Assembly: GCA_949298805.1 (NCBI GenBank)
Contig: CASFXY010000016.1
Location: forward strand, 1 to 36,755
Reading direction: 5' to 3'
From: an uncultured bacterium
GTDB lineage: Bacteria; Cyanobacteriota; Vampirovibrionia; Gastranaerophilales; Gastranaerophilaceae
DNA length: 36,755 nt
Numbering within the stretch: position 1 is the first letter of the stretch; each line of letters begins with the position of its first letter. Of this stretch, positions 7,279 to 15,255 are shown one piece after another. The notes beneath the pieces were generated by a model, which was not told where the DNA came from, ran no database searches, and was given only the letters and a program-made list of their open reading frames with translations. A program made the translations under genes and the position numbers.

Positions 7279-8889
7279 ATGGCAAAAGTATTAATTACGG
7301 ATAAAATAAACGAAGCTGCCGTTAAAATTGTTGAAAAAGCAGCACATGTAGACAATCTTCCCACAATGGAAGAAGATGAATTATGCAAAATTATTGGTGA
7401 ATATGATGCGCTTTTAGTAAGAAGTCAAACAAAAGTTACGGAAAAAATAATAGAAGCCGGAAAAAATCTTAAAATAATCGGAAGGGCAGGAGTTGGTGTA
7501 GATAATATTAATCTTGATGCGGCAACTGCAAAAGGTATTATTGTTGTAAATTCACCCGACGGTAATACAAATGCTGCTGCTGAACACACTGTCGCAATGA
7601 TGTTGGCAATGGCCCGTAACATTCCCGAAGCAGTAAAATCCGTTAAAGAGGGAAAGTGGGAACGCTCGAAGTTTACCGGAGTTGAAGTTTTTGGCAAAAC
7701 ATTGGGCATAATAGGACTTGGCAAAATAGGTCATCACGTTGCTGAAGTTGCCCTTGCCCTTGGTATGAAAATTGTTGTATTTGACCCGTATACTTCGCGC
7801 GAAGCAGTTGAGAATATGGGTGCAAAATATATTGAACATCTTGACGATTTTTGGGGTCAATGTGATTTTATTACAATTCATACACCTAAAACAAAAGAAA
7901 CAACTTCCTTAATTAATAAAAATACAATTAACAGAATGAAAAAAGGCATAAGAATAGTTAATTGTGCCAGAGGCGGTATTATTGATGAAATAGCTCTCAA
8001 AGAAGCCCTTGAATCAGGTCAAGTAGCTTCATGCGCTCTTGATGTCTATGAAGATGAAAAGAATATTCAAGACAATGTACTTTTGGAATTTGGTAAAAAC
8101 GTAATACTTACTCCACACTTGGGTGCAAGTACGGATGAAGCACAAATTAATGTTGCTCTTGATGTTGCAAATCAAGTTGTATCAGTGCTTTCAGGAGGCG
8201 ATGCAACAAGCGCGGTAAATATTCCATCGCTAAAACCGCAAAAACTTGAACCCGTCAAAGACTACATGCCAATAGCAGAAAATATTGCTCAAATGGCATC
8301 ACAAATTTCAAAAGGAAATTTAAAATCTATTGAAATAGAGGTCAAAGGAACACTTGCGCAACTTGATACATCGCCGCTTGAAACCGCAATATTAAAGGGT
8401 GTTTTATCAAGTAATATAACAGGTGTAAATTATGTAAATGCGCCACTTCTGGCTAAAAAACGCGGAATAGATATTTTAACGAAAAAGTCGCAACAATCTA
8501 CGGACTACATTGGTTCAATCTCTGTAAATTTAAATACCGACAGCGGATGTACAAGCGTTTCCGGTGCATTAATTGCAAAACATATAAAAAGAATTGTTAA
8601 GATTAACGATTACAATACTTCAATAAAACCGGAAAAACACATGTTGCTGGTACCACATGAAAATAAACCAGGCATGATTGCAGCTGTTGCAACTGTCTTA
8701 GGCGATGATGGAGTAAATATTTCACGTATGCAAGTTGCTCAAAAATCGTATGCAAAAGGCGAAGCAAGAGTGGATGAAAAGAGCATTATGATTATAAATA
8801 CTGATGACAAAGTTGAGCAAAACACTCTTGATAAAATCGCCAAAATCAATGGAATATACGAATCAAACTATATAAGACTAAATGTTTAA
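7279..8889 (+). CDS. serA: D-3-phosphoglycerate dehydrogenase
   Basis: SerA oxidises 3-phosphoglycerate to 3-phosphohydroxypyruvate, the first step of serine synthesis. At 536 residues it is the long form. It has a catalytic and NAD-binding domain with GLGKIG at 146-151, NCARGGIIDE near 235-244 and HLGAST near 278. An intervening ASB-type domain covers about 320-450. A C-terminal ACT domain (about 454-536, HENKPGMIAAVATVLGDDG) is the usual serine-sensing module. It is the last gene of the operon; a terminator follows at 8912. Confidence 0.97.
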   Translation: MAKVLITDKINEAAVKIVEKAAHVDNLPTMEEDELCKIIGEYDALLVRSQTKVTEKIIEAGKNLKIIGRAGVGVDNINLDAATAKGIIVVNSPDGNTNAAAEHTVAMMLAMARNIPEAVKSVKEGKWERSKFTGVEVFGKTLGIIGLGKIGHHVAEVALALGMKIVVFDPYTSREAVENMGAKYIEHLDDFWGQCDFITIHTPKTKETTSLINKNTINRMKKGIRIVNCARGGIIDEIALKEALESGQVASCALDVYEDEKNIQDNVLLEFGKNVILTPHLGASTDEAQINVALDVANQVVSVLSGGDATSAVNIPSLKPQKLEPVKDYMPIAENIAQMASQISKGNLKSIEIEVKGTLAQLDTSPLETAILKGVLSSNITGVNYVNAPLLAKKRGIDILTKKSQQSTDYIGSISVNLNTDSGCTSVSGALIAKHIKRIVKINDYNTSIKPEKHMLLVPHENKPGMIAAVATVLGDDGVNISRMQVAQKSYAKGEARVDEKSIMIINTDDKVEQNTLDKIAKINGIYESNYIRLNV

Positions 8890-8911
8890 TTAATATTTCT
8901 TAATAAAATTT

Positions 8912-8946
8912 AAAATCCTGTCAATTTTATAGGCAGGATTTTTTTT
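8912..8946 (+). terminator. intrinsic terminator after serA
   Basis: AAAATCCTG at 8912-8920 pairs with CAGGATTTT at 8934-8942, with T's continuing to 8946. It closes the riboflavin-serine operon. Confidence 0.9.
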
Positions 8947-8987
8947 ATTAAAACATAGGTGAAGTTTACGGAAGGAAGGTTATATTT

Positions 8988-9485
8988 ATGTCAATGAACA
9001 GTGTTTACGGATATTCTTACAATCCTTATGCGTATAATAACGCATATATGAATTCTACAAATTTTCAAGGCAGCACAACAAATTCAACTCAAAAAGAAGA
9101 AGGAAATGCACTTGGTACAATTGCTGCAATTGGTGCAGGAGTAGCCGCAGTTGGAACTGCAATTTATGCAGTTAAAAAAGGTAAGAGCATAAACGGGGCA
9201 GATTCTTCAATTTTTAAAAACTTAAAAACCGGTTTAAGCGAAATAGGCAAAACAATTACCAAAAAAATCGGAAGTATTTTTGGAAAAAAATCAAACGCAA
9301 ATGAAGATTTAACAAAAGCCGCGGAAGAAATAATAAAAACCAGTAAAGCGCCATATTCAAACGAAGCTTTTAACAATGCAGTAACAAACTACAAAGATAT
9401 CATCATAGAAAAAGGTAACAAAATCTGGGAAGAAATATCAAGTCCTACATATAGGGTAAATTATGACCAGTTTTTAGGCCGCTAA
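8988..9485 (+). CDS. lineage-type small membrane-anchored protein, paralogue 1
   Basis: Function not recognised. The 165-residue product starts with a Tyr/Asn-rich stretch (SVYGYSYNPYAYNNAYMN) containing NFQGS at about 25-29. A Gly/Ala-rich hydrophobic segment (about 42-63, LGTIAAIGAGVAAVGTAIYA) is followed by a basic VKKGK. The next part, NLKTGLSEIGKTITKKIGSIFGKK, lines up with NLKTGVVSIF in the 9685 product and KLKEGFKSFFGE in the 10671 product. The same order (FG/FQG motif, hydrophobic segment, basic KRG/KKG, amphipathic helix) makes the three likely paralogues. GGAAGGAAGG precedes the ATG; a terminator follows directly. Confidence 0.75.
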   Translation: MSMNSVYGYSYNPYAYNNAYMNSTNFQGSTTNSTQKEEGNALGTIAAIGAGVAAVGTAIYAVKKGKSINGADSSIFKNLKTGLSEIGKTITKKIGSIFGKKSNANEDLTKAAEEIIKTSKAPYSNEAFNNAVTNYKDIIIEKGNKIWEEISSPTYRVNYDQFLGR

Positions 9486-9501
9486 AAAATTAACTAAATT
9501 C

Positions 9502-9541
9502 AGCATAAAAACTCTCAAAATCTTTTGAGAGTTTTTATGCT
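9502..9541 (+). terminator. long terminator hairpin whose right arm runs into the next promoter
   Basis: Bases 9502-9520 and 9523-9541 form a perfect 19-bp inverted repeat (AGCATAAAAACTCTCAAAA and its complement) with a 2-base centre. The GAGAG part is followed by TTTTT. The end of the right arm (TATGCT) is also the start of TGCTATAAT, the extended -10 of the 9685 gene. Confidence 0.85.
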
Positions 9542-9546
9542 ATAAT
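9538..9546 (+). promoter_or_regulatory. extended -10 (TGCTATAAT) for the 9685 gene
   Basis: TGC plus perfect TATAAT overlaps the terminator's right arm. The predicted transcript has a leader of about 130 bases, part of which is repeated before the next gene. Confidence 0.65.
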
Positions 9547-9604
9547 TAAACACAAGTTAGGTTTTAGATGTTACAATTTTATATAACTAGTTAAAATTAA
9601 ATAC

Positions 9605-9652
9605 AAAAGCGGTAGCAATTTTAATTATTTACATGATTTATAGTATCAGAAG
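9605..9652 (+). repeat. conserved leader block, copy A
   Basis: These 48 bases (beginning AAAAGCGGTAGCAATTTTAA) match 10591-10638 with one mismatch (T9644 against C10630). The offset to the downstream ATG is identical in both copies (986 bases apart). Similarity continues through the ribosome binding site (AAGGGAAATTAT) and about 31 codons. Confidence 0.9.
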
Positions 9653-9684
9653 AAAAATTGATGATATTTGGGAAGGGAAATTAT

Positions 9685-10470
9685 ATGCAAGTTAACGGTA
9701 TTAAATCTTACAGTACACCACATGTAACTTTTGGCAACAACGACTCAACAGAAAAAAAACAAATTAACAAAAAAGCACTTATTGCGGCAGGTGCAGGTGC
9801 TGCAGCAATTGCAGTCGGCACAATCTATAGTGTAAAAAGAGGCAAAAAAATTAATACCGCAGGACTTACAAAAGAACTGATAAAACAAGATGATAGCTTG
9901 AAAGGGCTTAAGGGCTTATGGGGGAACCTAAAAACAGGCGTTGTATCAATCTTTACAAAAACAGGCAGAAAAGAATATAAATATTCAAAAAGTGTAGCAA
10001 AATCAATAAATGTACTTGAAGCGGCTAGTGAAAATAAATTAACCCAAGAAATGACAGAGAGATTAACACAAAACGCAGCAAAAAGCAAAGCTGTAAGGCA
10101 AATCAAAACCGGAAGAGTTGCACTTGCATCGTTATACGATGATGCAGGCAACAGATTAACAGGCGAAGCACTTGAAAATGCAAAAAAACTTCGTAAAGCG
10201 GAATTTGCAAAAGCAGTAGAAGAAGCCAAAAAAACTTTAACCGAAGAAGATATTGCGCAACAAGCAATATCAGAAGCATTTCATCCTGCCACAAAACTCG
10301 GCTTGCTCAGAGCTGCAAAATCTATGCTAGATGAAATTAAAAAAGGCAACACTCCGGACGCACAAACTATAGAAGAATTTTTTAACGGCACAAATCTTGT
10401 AAATAAAATTATAAACGATGACAAAGTGGACATGGAAACATTAAAATTCATTTTAGAAAAATTAATTTAA
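9685..10470 (+). CDS. lineage-type small membrane-anchored protein, paralogue 2
   Basis: Function not recognised. I use the ATG at 9685 (MQVNGIKSYSTPHVTFGNND) because GGGAAGGGAAATTAT precedes it. The first ~31 residues nearly match those of the 10671 product; an upstream TTG frame would read through the conserved ribosome binding site. The 261-residue product has the VTFGNN motif at about 14-19 and KKQINKKA. A hydrophobic Gly/Ala segment (about 32-50) is followed by VKRGKK, then by a long Lys/Glu/Ala-rich, probably helical C-terminal region of about 200 residues without Cys. It is terminated by the hairpin at 10492. Confidence 0.75.
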   Translation: MQVNGIKSYSTPHVTFGNNDSTEKKQINKKALIAAGAGAAAIAVGTIYSVKRGKKINTAGLTKELIKQDDSLKGLKGLWGNLKTGVVSIFTKTGRKEYKYSKSVAKSINVLEAASENKLTQEMTERLTQNAAKSKAVRQIKTGRVALASLYDDAGNRLTGEALENAKKLRKAEFAKAVEEAKKTLTEEDIAQQAISEAFHPATKLGLLRAAKSMLDEIKKGNTPDAQTIEEFFNGTNLVNKIINDDKVDMETLKFILEKLI

Positions 10471-10491
10471 TTAATAAAATATAAAAATATT

Positions 10492-10524
10492 AAATCTCCG
10501 AGCACTTCCCTCGGAGATTTTTTT
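10492..10524 (+). terminator. intrinsic terminator after the 9685 gene
   Basis: AAATCTCCGAG at 10492-10502 pairs with CTCGGAGATTT at 10510-10520 (11 bp), with T's to 10524. The extended -10 of the next gene starts two bases later. Confidence 0.9.
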
Positions 10525-10525
10525 A

Positions 10526-10534
10526 TGGTAAAAT
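10526..10534 (+). promoter_or_regulatory. extended -10 (TGGTAAAAT) for the 10671 gene
   Basis: It has the same position relative to the terminator and the same leader as the 9538 promoter. The nearby AGTTAGGT is also shared with the 9685 leader, supporting a common origin. Confidence 0.6.
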
Positions 10535-10590
10535 AAATACGAGTTAGGTAATATTTTTATTAAGTTATGTAACAAATTAAAATAAAATAT

Positions 10591-10638
10591 AAAAGCGGTA
10601 GCAATTTTAATTATTTACATGATTTATAGCATCAGAAG
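10591..10638 (+). repeat. conserved leader block, copy B
   Basis: Second copy of the 9605-9652 block, 47 of 48 bases identical by eye. It lies at the same distance from the start codon as copy A. Confidence 0.9.
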
Positions 10639-10670
10639 GAAAGTTGATAATACTTGGAAAGGGAAATTAT

Positions 10671-11141
10671 ATGCAAGTTAACGGTATTAAATCTTACAGC
10701 GCACCACATGTAGCTTTTGGCAACAACGATTCAACAGAAAAAAAACAAATTAACAAAAAAGCTGTTGCAGCAGGTGTTGGTATTGCAGCTGCAGCTATAG
10801 GTACAACTGCTTATGCCCTAAAACGCGGTGGCGCAGTAAGTGAAGATGGTGCAAAATTCTTCACAAAATTAAAAGAAGGCTTCAAATCATTCTTTGGTGA
10901 AAATCGCGTTAAATACTTAGAAACAGTTAAAGCAAATCTTGATGATTTAATTGCAAACGGCAAAAAAGGCAAAGATGGCGCAATTGAAGAATTAAGCAAA
11001 GAAGCTAAAGAAGCAGCAACCAAAAAATCTCAAAAAATTGCTGACAAAATAAAAGACTTAAAAGATGCAATAGCTAAAAAAGCTGAAAAGGCTGCACAAG
11101 GTGCACAAAAAGCAGGCGAACAAGCAGCTGAAACAGTTTAG
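10671..11141 (+). CDS. lineage-type small membrane-anchored protein, paralogue 3
   Basis: Function not recognised. The ATG at 10671 is chosen by the ribosome binding site and by alignment with the 9685 gene; a TTG at 10644 in frame is unlikely. The first 31 residues differ from paralogue 2 at two positions (S11/A, T15/A), and the DNA is nearly identical there. After that only the layout is shared: Gly/Ala hydrophobic segment, LKRGG, then FFTKLKEGFKSFFGENR. The last ~80 residues are Lys/Ala/Glu-rich (KKAEKAAQGAQKAGEQAAE), like an amphipathic helix or coiled coil. The product is 156 residues and a terminator follows. Confidence 0.75.
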   Translation: MQVNGIKSYSAPHVAFGNNDSTEKKQINKKAVAAGVGIAAAAIGTTAYALKRGGAVSEDGAKFFTKLKEGFKSFFGENRVKYLETVKANLDDLIANGKKGKDGAIEELSKEAKEAATKKSQKIADKIKDLKDAIAKKAEKAAQGAQKAGEQAAETV

Positions 11142-11160
11142 AATTATACAATAAAATCAA

Positions 11161-11194
11161 TAATAAAACCTCACTTAAAAGTGAGGTTTTATTA
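11161..11194 (+). terminator. terminator after the 10671 gene
   Basis: A 15-bp perfect stem (11161-11175 with 11180-11194, core AAAACCTCACT) has a TAAA loop. The right arm contains TTTT but no long T-run directly follows. A second small hairpin, TGCAAATTTTTGCA, lies just after it. Confidence 0.8.
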
Positions 11195-11218
11195 TGCAAA
11201 TTTTTGCAAAAAAAATAC

Positions 11219-11232
11219 TGTTAATATAAAAT
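11219..11232 (+). promoter_or_regulatory. -10 region of the mlaE operon
   Basis: TGT plus TAATAT (11222-11227) makes an extended -10, and an overlapping TAAAAT (11227-11232) ends 7 bases before the mlaE ATG. Either would give a very short or absent leader. Confidence 0.4.
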
Positions 11233-11238
11233 TAAAGA

Positions 11239-12036
11239 ATGATAAACATTAAAAAGACATTGTTCTGGCAGTTTTTAAATCTGCTTGAATATGAGTTAAA
11301 GGAGTTTTTGATTACTCTTGGCAATATTGGCAAGGATTTTGCAAGAGTAATAAAATCTATGCTGGCTTTAAAGCTGGATAAAGGTGCACTTGTACAACAG
11401 TGCTCAAGATTTTCAATAGATTCATTGCCAATAACTCTTACAATTGTAGCTATGACTTCAATTATCATTGCTATGCAAATTGCACCGGAACTTGCAAAAC
11501 AAGGTGCAGGGAACTATGTAGGTTCATTATCCGCACTTGTAATGGTAAGAGAATTGTCGGCAATAATGTCAGGTTTTGCAATTATTTCAATGATAGGTTC
11601 TTCTTATGCTTCAGAAATTGCCTCAATGGCGGTAACCGAACAAATAAGCGCTATGAAAGTACTTCGGGTAGACCCTGTTGAATACTTAATAGTGCCAAGA
11701 TTTTTATCAGGAATCATAATGATGCCTTTTGTGGTTGTTATTTCAACTTTTTGCGGACTTGTATGCGCTGCGGTAATCTCTAATTTAACTGCAGAAATTA
11801 CATATTTGAATTTTATAACTTCCATGTGGCATGGACTTTTTATAAAAGATATTTTTGTAGCTTTGTTAAAATCATCTTTTTTTGGTGGCACAATAGCAAT
11901 AATCAGTTGTTCATGCGGATATTCAACACGCGGAGGTGCGCTTGAAGTAGGCACTTCTACCACACGTGCCGTCGTATGGTCATTTGTTGCTATAGCAATA
12001 TGGGACTATATTTTTGCGTCGATATTTTATCTGTAA
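11239..12036 (+). CDS. mlaE: MlaE-type ABC transporter permease
   Basis: MlaE is the inner-membrane permease of the MCE lipid transporter that moves phospholipids between inner and outer membranes. The 265-residue protein has about five hydrophobic segments and the family landmarks VRELSAIMSGFAIISMIGSS (about 95-115), AMKVLRVDPVEYLIVPR and TRAVVWSFVAIAIWDY near the C-terminus. The ATPase gene starts 9 bases after its stop and the MCE protein follows. MlaB, MlaC and MlaA are not in the window. Confidence 0.93.
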   Translation: MINIKKTLFWQFLNLLEYELKEFLITLGNIGKDFARVIKSMLALKLDKGALVQQCSRFSIDSLPITLTIVAMTSIIIAMQIAPELAKQGAGNYVGSLSALVMVRELSAIMSGFAIISMIGSSYASEIASMAVTEQISAMKVLRVDPVEYLIVPRFLSGIIMMPFVVVISTFCGLVCAAVISNLTAEITYLNFITSMWHGLFIKDIFVALLKSSFFGGTIAIISCSCGYSTRGGALEVGTSTTRAVVWSFVAIAIWDYIFASIFYL

Positions 12037-12045
12037 GGTATAAAA

Positions 12046-12774
12046 ATGGGTATAGAAGTTAGAAATTTAACAAAAGAATTTAATGATAAAAAGGTTTTAA
12101 ATAACATAAGTTTTAAAGTTGAGGACGGAGAAACATTGGGTGTAGTAGGTTTTTCCGGCAGCGGCAAAAGTACACTCTTAAAAATTATATGTGGATTGTT
12201 ATATCCAAATTCGGGCGAAATTATAACAACCCCGAACAATGCTGATATCGCAATGACCTTTCAATACAGCGCGTTATTTGACTTTTTAACAGTCTTTGAA
12301 AATATTGCCTTTCCTTTGATAGAGCGCAAAGAATTTAGAAATAAATACACGCAAAAAGAATTAAAAGAAATTGTCGCACAAAAACTAAAAATAGTCGGGC
12401 TGCAAGGCATAGAAAATAAATACCCTTCTGAGTTATCAGGCGGTATGCAAAAACGTGTCGGGTTTGCACGTGCAATTGTTACAAACCCTAAAATTATCCT
12501 TTACGATGAACCTACCGCCGGATTAGATCCTGTCTCATCAACATTAATTGAAAACTATATTGTTGAATTAAAAAAAGAATTAAATGCAAGCTGCCTTGTG
12601 GTAACACACCAGCTTTCAACAATCAAAAGGGCAACCGATAAAGCAATCATGCTTTATGAAGGAGAAATAGTATTTAAAGGCTCTACCCAAGAACTTTTAA
12701 AAGGCTCAAATCCCTATACGCAACAATTTGTTACAGCATCAATTAAAGGACCGATGCAAATTAAGTCACTATAA
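12046..12774 (+). CDS. mlaF: MlaF-type ABC transporter ATPase
   Basis: This is the ATP-hydrolysing subunit for the MlaE permease. It has Walker A GFSGSGKST at 35-43, the Q-loop in TFQYSALFD, the signature LSGGMQKRVGFAR near 128-140, Walker B ILYDEPTAGLDPVS and a switch His in VVTHQ. At 242 residues it is close to the usual ~260-270. The LSGGMQKR form is characteristic of MCE-system ATPases. It sits directly between permease and MCE genes. Confidence 0.93.
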   Translation: MGIEVRNLTKEFNDKKVLNNISFKVEDGETLGVVGFSGSGKSTLLKIICGLLYPNSGEIITTPNNADIAMTFQYSALFDFLTVFENIAFPLIERKEFRNKYTQKELKEIVAQKLKIVGLQGIENKYPSELSGGMQKRVGFARAIVTNPKIILYDEPTAGLDPVSSTLIENYIVELKKELNASCLVVTHQLSTIKRATDKAIMLYEGEIVFKGSTQELLKGSNPYTQQFVTASIKGPMQIKSL

Positions 12775-12802
12775 AATTTTTAATGTATAATAGGAAAGTA
12801 TT

Positions 12803-14164
12803 ATGGAACCTAAAAAATCTTCATCATCACTAAAAGTAGGAATATTGACACTAAGTGCCATATTTATCCTTATATTCACAGTTTTATGGATAAAGGGCAG
12901 AAGTTTATCTGCAGGAGAAAGGATTGATGTCATTTTTAAAGACATCAACGGTATGCGTGCAGGTTCGGGTGTTCAGATGATGGGGCTCAGAATAGGACAA
13001 GTTGAAGAAATTACGCCAATTATAAACGGTAAAGACAGCTATATTAAATTAAGATTTGTAATAACCGAAAAAGATGTTGAAATACCTCCCGCTTCAAGGA
13101 TTTCAATACAGCAATCAGGACTTATAGGCGAACAATTTTTAGAAATTACTCCCCCGGAAATTCAAACAGTTTTTGTCGAAACCATCAAAAGCACAACAGC
13201 AATTGAAAAAGGGCAGGAAATATACATGGAATTATCAGGAAGTTTGCATAAAATAGGCAATGTCGATGAATGCATTGTTTTGCCTACAAGTCAAATTCCT
13301 TTTGATTTAAAAAACAAAATAAAAACAAAGTATACACTTAGAATTAAATACACCATTACCCTGCCGGGGTTAGTTCTTGATAATGACGAAATAAGTGCAA
13401 AAATAATAAATAATCAATTAATATTTTACATGCTTGACGGAGAAAAATTATACGCGCCTAATCAAAATTTAAAATATACCGTCATTGAACCTATGCGCAT
13501 AAGTGATTTTATGGAGATAAACTACAAAGCTTCAAAATCGCTAAATGAAACAAATGAAAAAATTTCAGAAATTTTATCGGATGAAATGGTGGGCGAATTA
13601 AGGGAAAGCATTAAAAATATTAATGAATTAACGGCCAATGCTTCAACAACACTTGATAAAGCACAATTACTGTTAGACTCCTCCAAAAAAGAACTTGAAG
13701 ACGTACTTGCACAATCTAATAAACTCATTTCTAAACTCATTATTCTAACAGACAGTTTAAATGAAATAACAAACGACGATGAACTCAAAAATTCAATTGT
13801 TCAAACAACCAAATCAGTAGGTGAATTATCCAAAAATGTAAACACACTTCTGGAAGATAAAAAGACAAAAGAAATAATCACAAATCTGGATGAAATTTCA
13901 AGAAATCTTGCAGATATTTCATCCTACATGAATGAATTTACAAAAGATGATAAACTTAAAAATGATATTTCATCAACAGTATCAAATATCAATAAAATCT
14001 CGGCAAACATTAATAAAACACTCAACAATTTAAACAATCTGGACTCATGTCAAAAGGCAAGTGTAGATAATATTATATCCGACACTGTTGTAACTTCAAG
14101 GAACTTAAGAAAATTTTCGGAAAAATTAAATAAACGCTTTTTGCTGTTTAGATTAATGTTTTAA
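12803..14164 (+). CDS. mlaD: MCE-domain substrate-binding protein (MlaD-like) with long coiled-coil tail
   Basis: The N-terminus holds one membrane anchor (about 11-30, VGILTLSAIFILIFTVLWI) and one MCE domain (about 36-115, including GLRIGQVEEITP and SGLIGEQFLEI). It is much longer (453) than E. coli MlaD (~183). Residues ~240-430 are Asn/Lys/Glu/Leu-rich with heptad-like spacing, suggesting a coiled coil that could bridge the periplasm. AGGAAAG precedes the ATG. A TATAAT at 12786-12791 in the 28-base gap after mlaF could be an internal promoter. lpxK starts 2 bases after its stop. Confidence 0.88.
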   Translation: MEPKKSSSSLKVGILTLSAIFILIFTVLWIKGRSLSAGERIDVIFKDINGMRAGSGVQMMGLRIGQVEEITPIINGKDSYIKLRFVITEKDVEIPPASRISIQQSGLIGEQFLEITPPEIQTVFVETIKSTTAIEKGQEIYMELSGSLHKIGNVDECIVLPTSQIPFDLKNKIKTKYTLRIKYTITLPGLVLDNDEISAKIINNQLIFYMLDGEKLYAPNQNLKYTVIEPMRISDFMEINYKASKSLNETNEKISEILSDEMVGELRESIKNINELTANASTTLDKAQLLLDSSKKELEDVLAQSNKLISKLIILTDSLNEITNDDELKNSIVQTTKSVGELSKNVNTLLEDKKTKEIITNLDEISRNLADISSYMNEFTKDDKLKNDISSTVSNINKISANINKTLNNLNNLDSCQKASVDNIISDTVVTSRNLRKFSEKLNKRFLLFRLMF

Positions 14165-14166
14165 AA

Positions 14167-15255
14167 ATGAAAGATATTAAAGTTTTTATAAACGAATACC
14201 ATTATAAAAAAAGCGCAAAAAGCTTATTATTCTTGCCGCTAGGTTTTTTGGCGCTTTTATATTCTTTTATAATTAATACAAAAAATTTACTTTATAACAT
14301 TAAAATTCTTAAAGAGAAAAAAGTAAAACCTTACGTTATATGTGTAGGAAATTTAACAACCGGCGGAGTGGGGAAAACTCCTATCGTATGCGAAATTGCA
14401 AACTATATTGCAAATGAACTTGGCAAAAAAACAGCAATAATCTCAAGAGGTTATAGGGCAAAATTAAATAATAAAAATGTAAATGTGATTAAAGATTTCA
14501 AAAAAACATATTACGACAATGCCCTTGTTTGTGGTGATGAAGCACTTCTGTGTGCAATAAACACTAAAAATTGCATGGTTATTACTTGTCGCGACAGGGT
14601 AAAAGCAGCAAATTTTGCAAGCAATAATTTCGGCATTGAGGTTGTTATACTTGATGATGGATTTTCTAACAGAAAAATCGAAAAAGATTTTAATATTATT
14701 GTTATCGATTCAAAAAAACAATTTGGAAACGGTTTTTTACTGCCGCTGGGTCCTCTCAGAGAACCTGTTTATGAGGTAAAACGTGCCAATTACATAATTA
14801 TATCCAATAAAAATAACTCAAATATCAAGCAAATATTAGATGAAATTACAAAAAAAATTAAAACAGATAATATTACAACCTGCAATTTTGTAAAAGACTA
14901 TTTTTATAACATCAAAAACTCTTTGCAAGTCATCCCATCAAATCAAAATGCAGGCGCATTTTGCGCCATAGGACAACCTGAACAGTTCTATAAATATTTA
15001 AATAATGACTTTAATATTATATTTACAAAAACTTTTGAAGACCATCATTTGTACACACAAAAAGATATTGACAACTTAATTAAAAATGCCAAAAAAAACA
15101 ATGCAAATGCACTTATAACAACACAAAAAGATGAAGTAAAAATTACTTCTTTTATTAAAGATATAAGTTTTATAAGTTTAAAATTAAAGGCAAATTTTAG
15201 CGATTCAGGCTTATTTTGGGCAATTGAAAAGGGGATAAAAAATGAAACTCAGTGA
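14167..15255 (+). CDS. lpxK: tetraacyldisaccharide 4'-kinase LpxK
   Basis: LpxK phosphorylates the 4' position of the lipid A precursor at the inner membrane. It has an N-terminal hydrophobic helix (about 19-36), a P-loop GNLTTGGVGKTP at 61-72, ISRGYRAK near 95-102 and VVILDDGFSNRKIEKDFNIIV (split DDGF motif) near 160-180. At 362 residues it is a little longer than the ~330 norm. Its presence indicates lipid A and so a diderm envelope, consistent with the Mla genes just upstream. Its stop (TGA) overlaps the metF start by 14 bases. Confidence 0.94.
   Translation: MKDIKVFINEYHYKKSAKSLLFLPLGFLALLYSFIINTKNLLYNIKILKEKKVKPYVICVGNLTTGGVGKTPIVCEIANYIANELGKKTAIISRGYRAKLNNKNVNVIKDFKKTYYDNALVCGDEALLCAINTKNCMVITCRDRVKAANFASNNFGIEVVILDDGFSNRKIEKDFNIIVIDSKKQFGNGFLLPLGPLREPVYEVKRANYIIISNKNNSNIKQILDEITKKIKTDNITTCNFVKDYFYNIKNSLQVIPSNQNAGAFCAIGQPEQFYKYLNNDFNIIFTKTFEDHHLYTQKDIDNLIKNAKKNNANALITTQKDEVKITSFIKDISFISLKLKANFSDSGLFWAIEKGIKNETQ

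Noticed and set aside
9658-9684. Upstream TTG starts for the 9685 and 10671 genes
   Set aside because: They would translate the conserved ribosome binding site; the ATGs at 9685 and 10671 fit spacing and alignment better.
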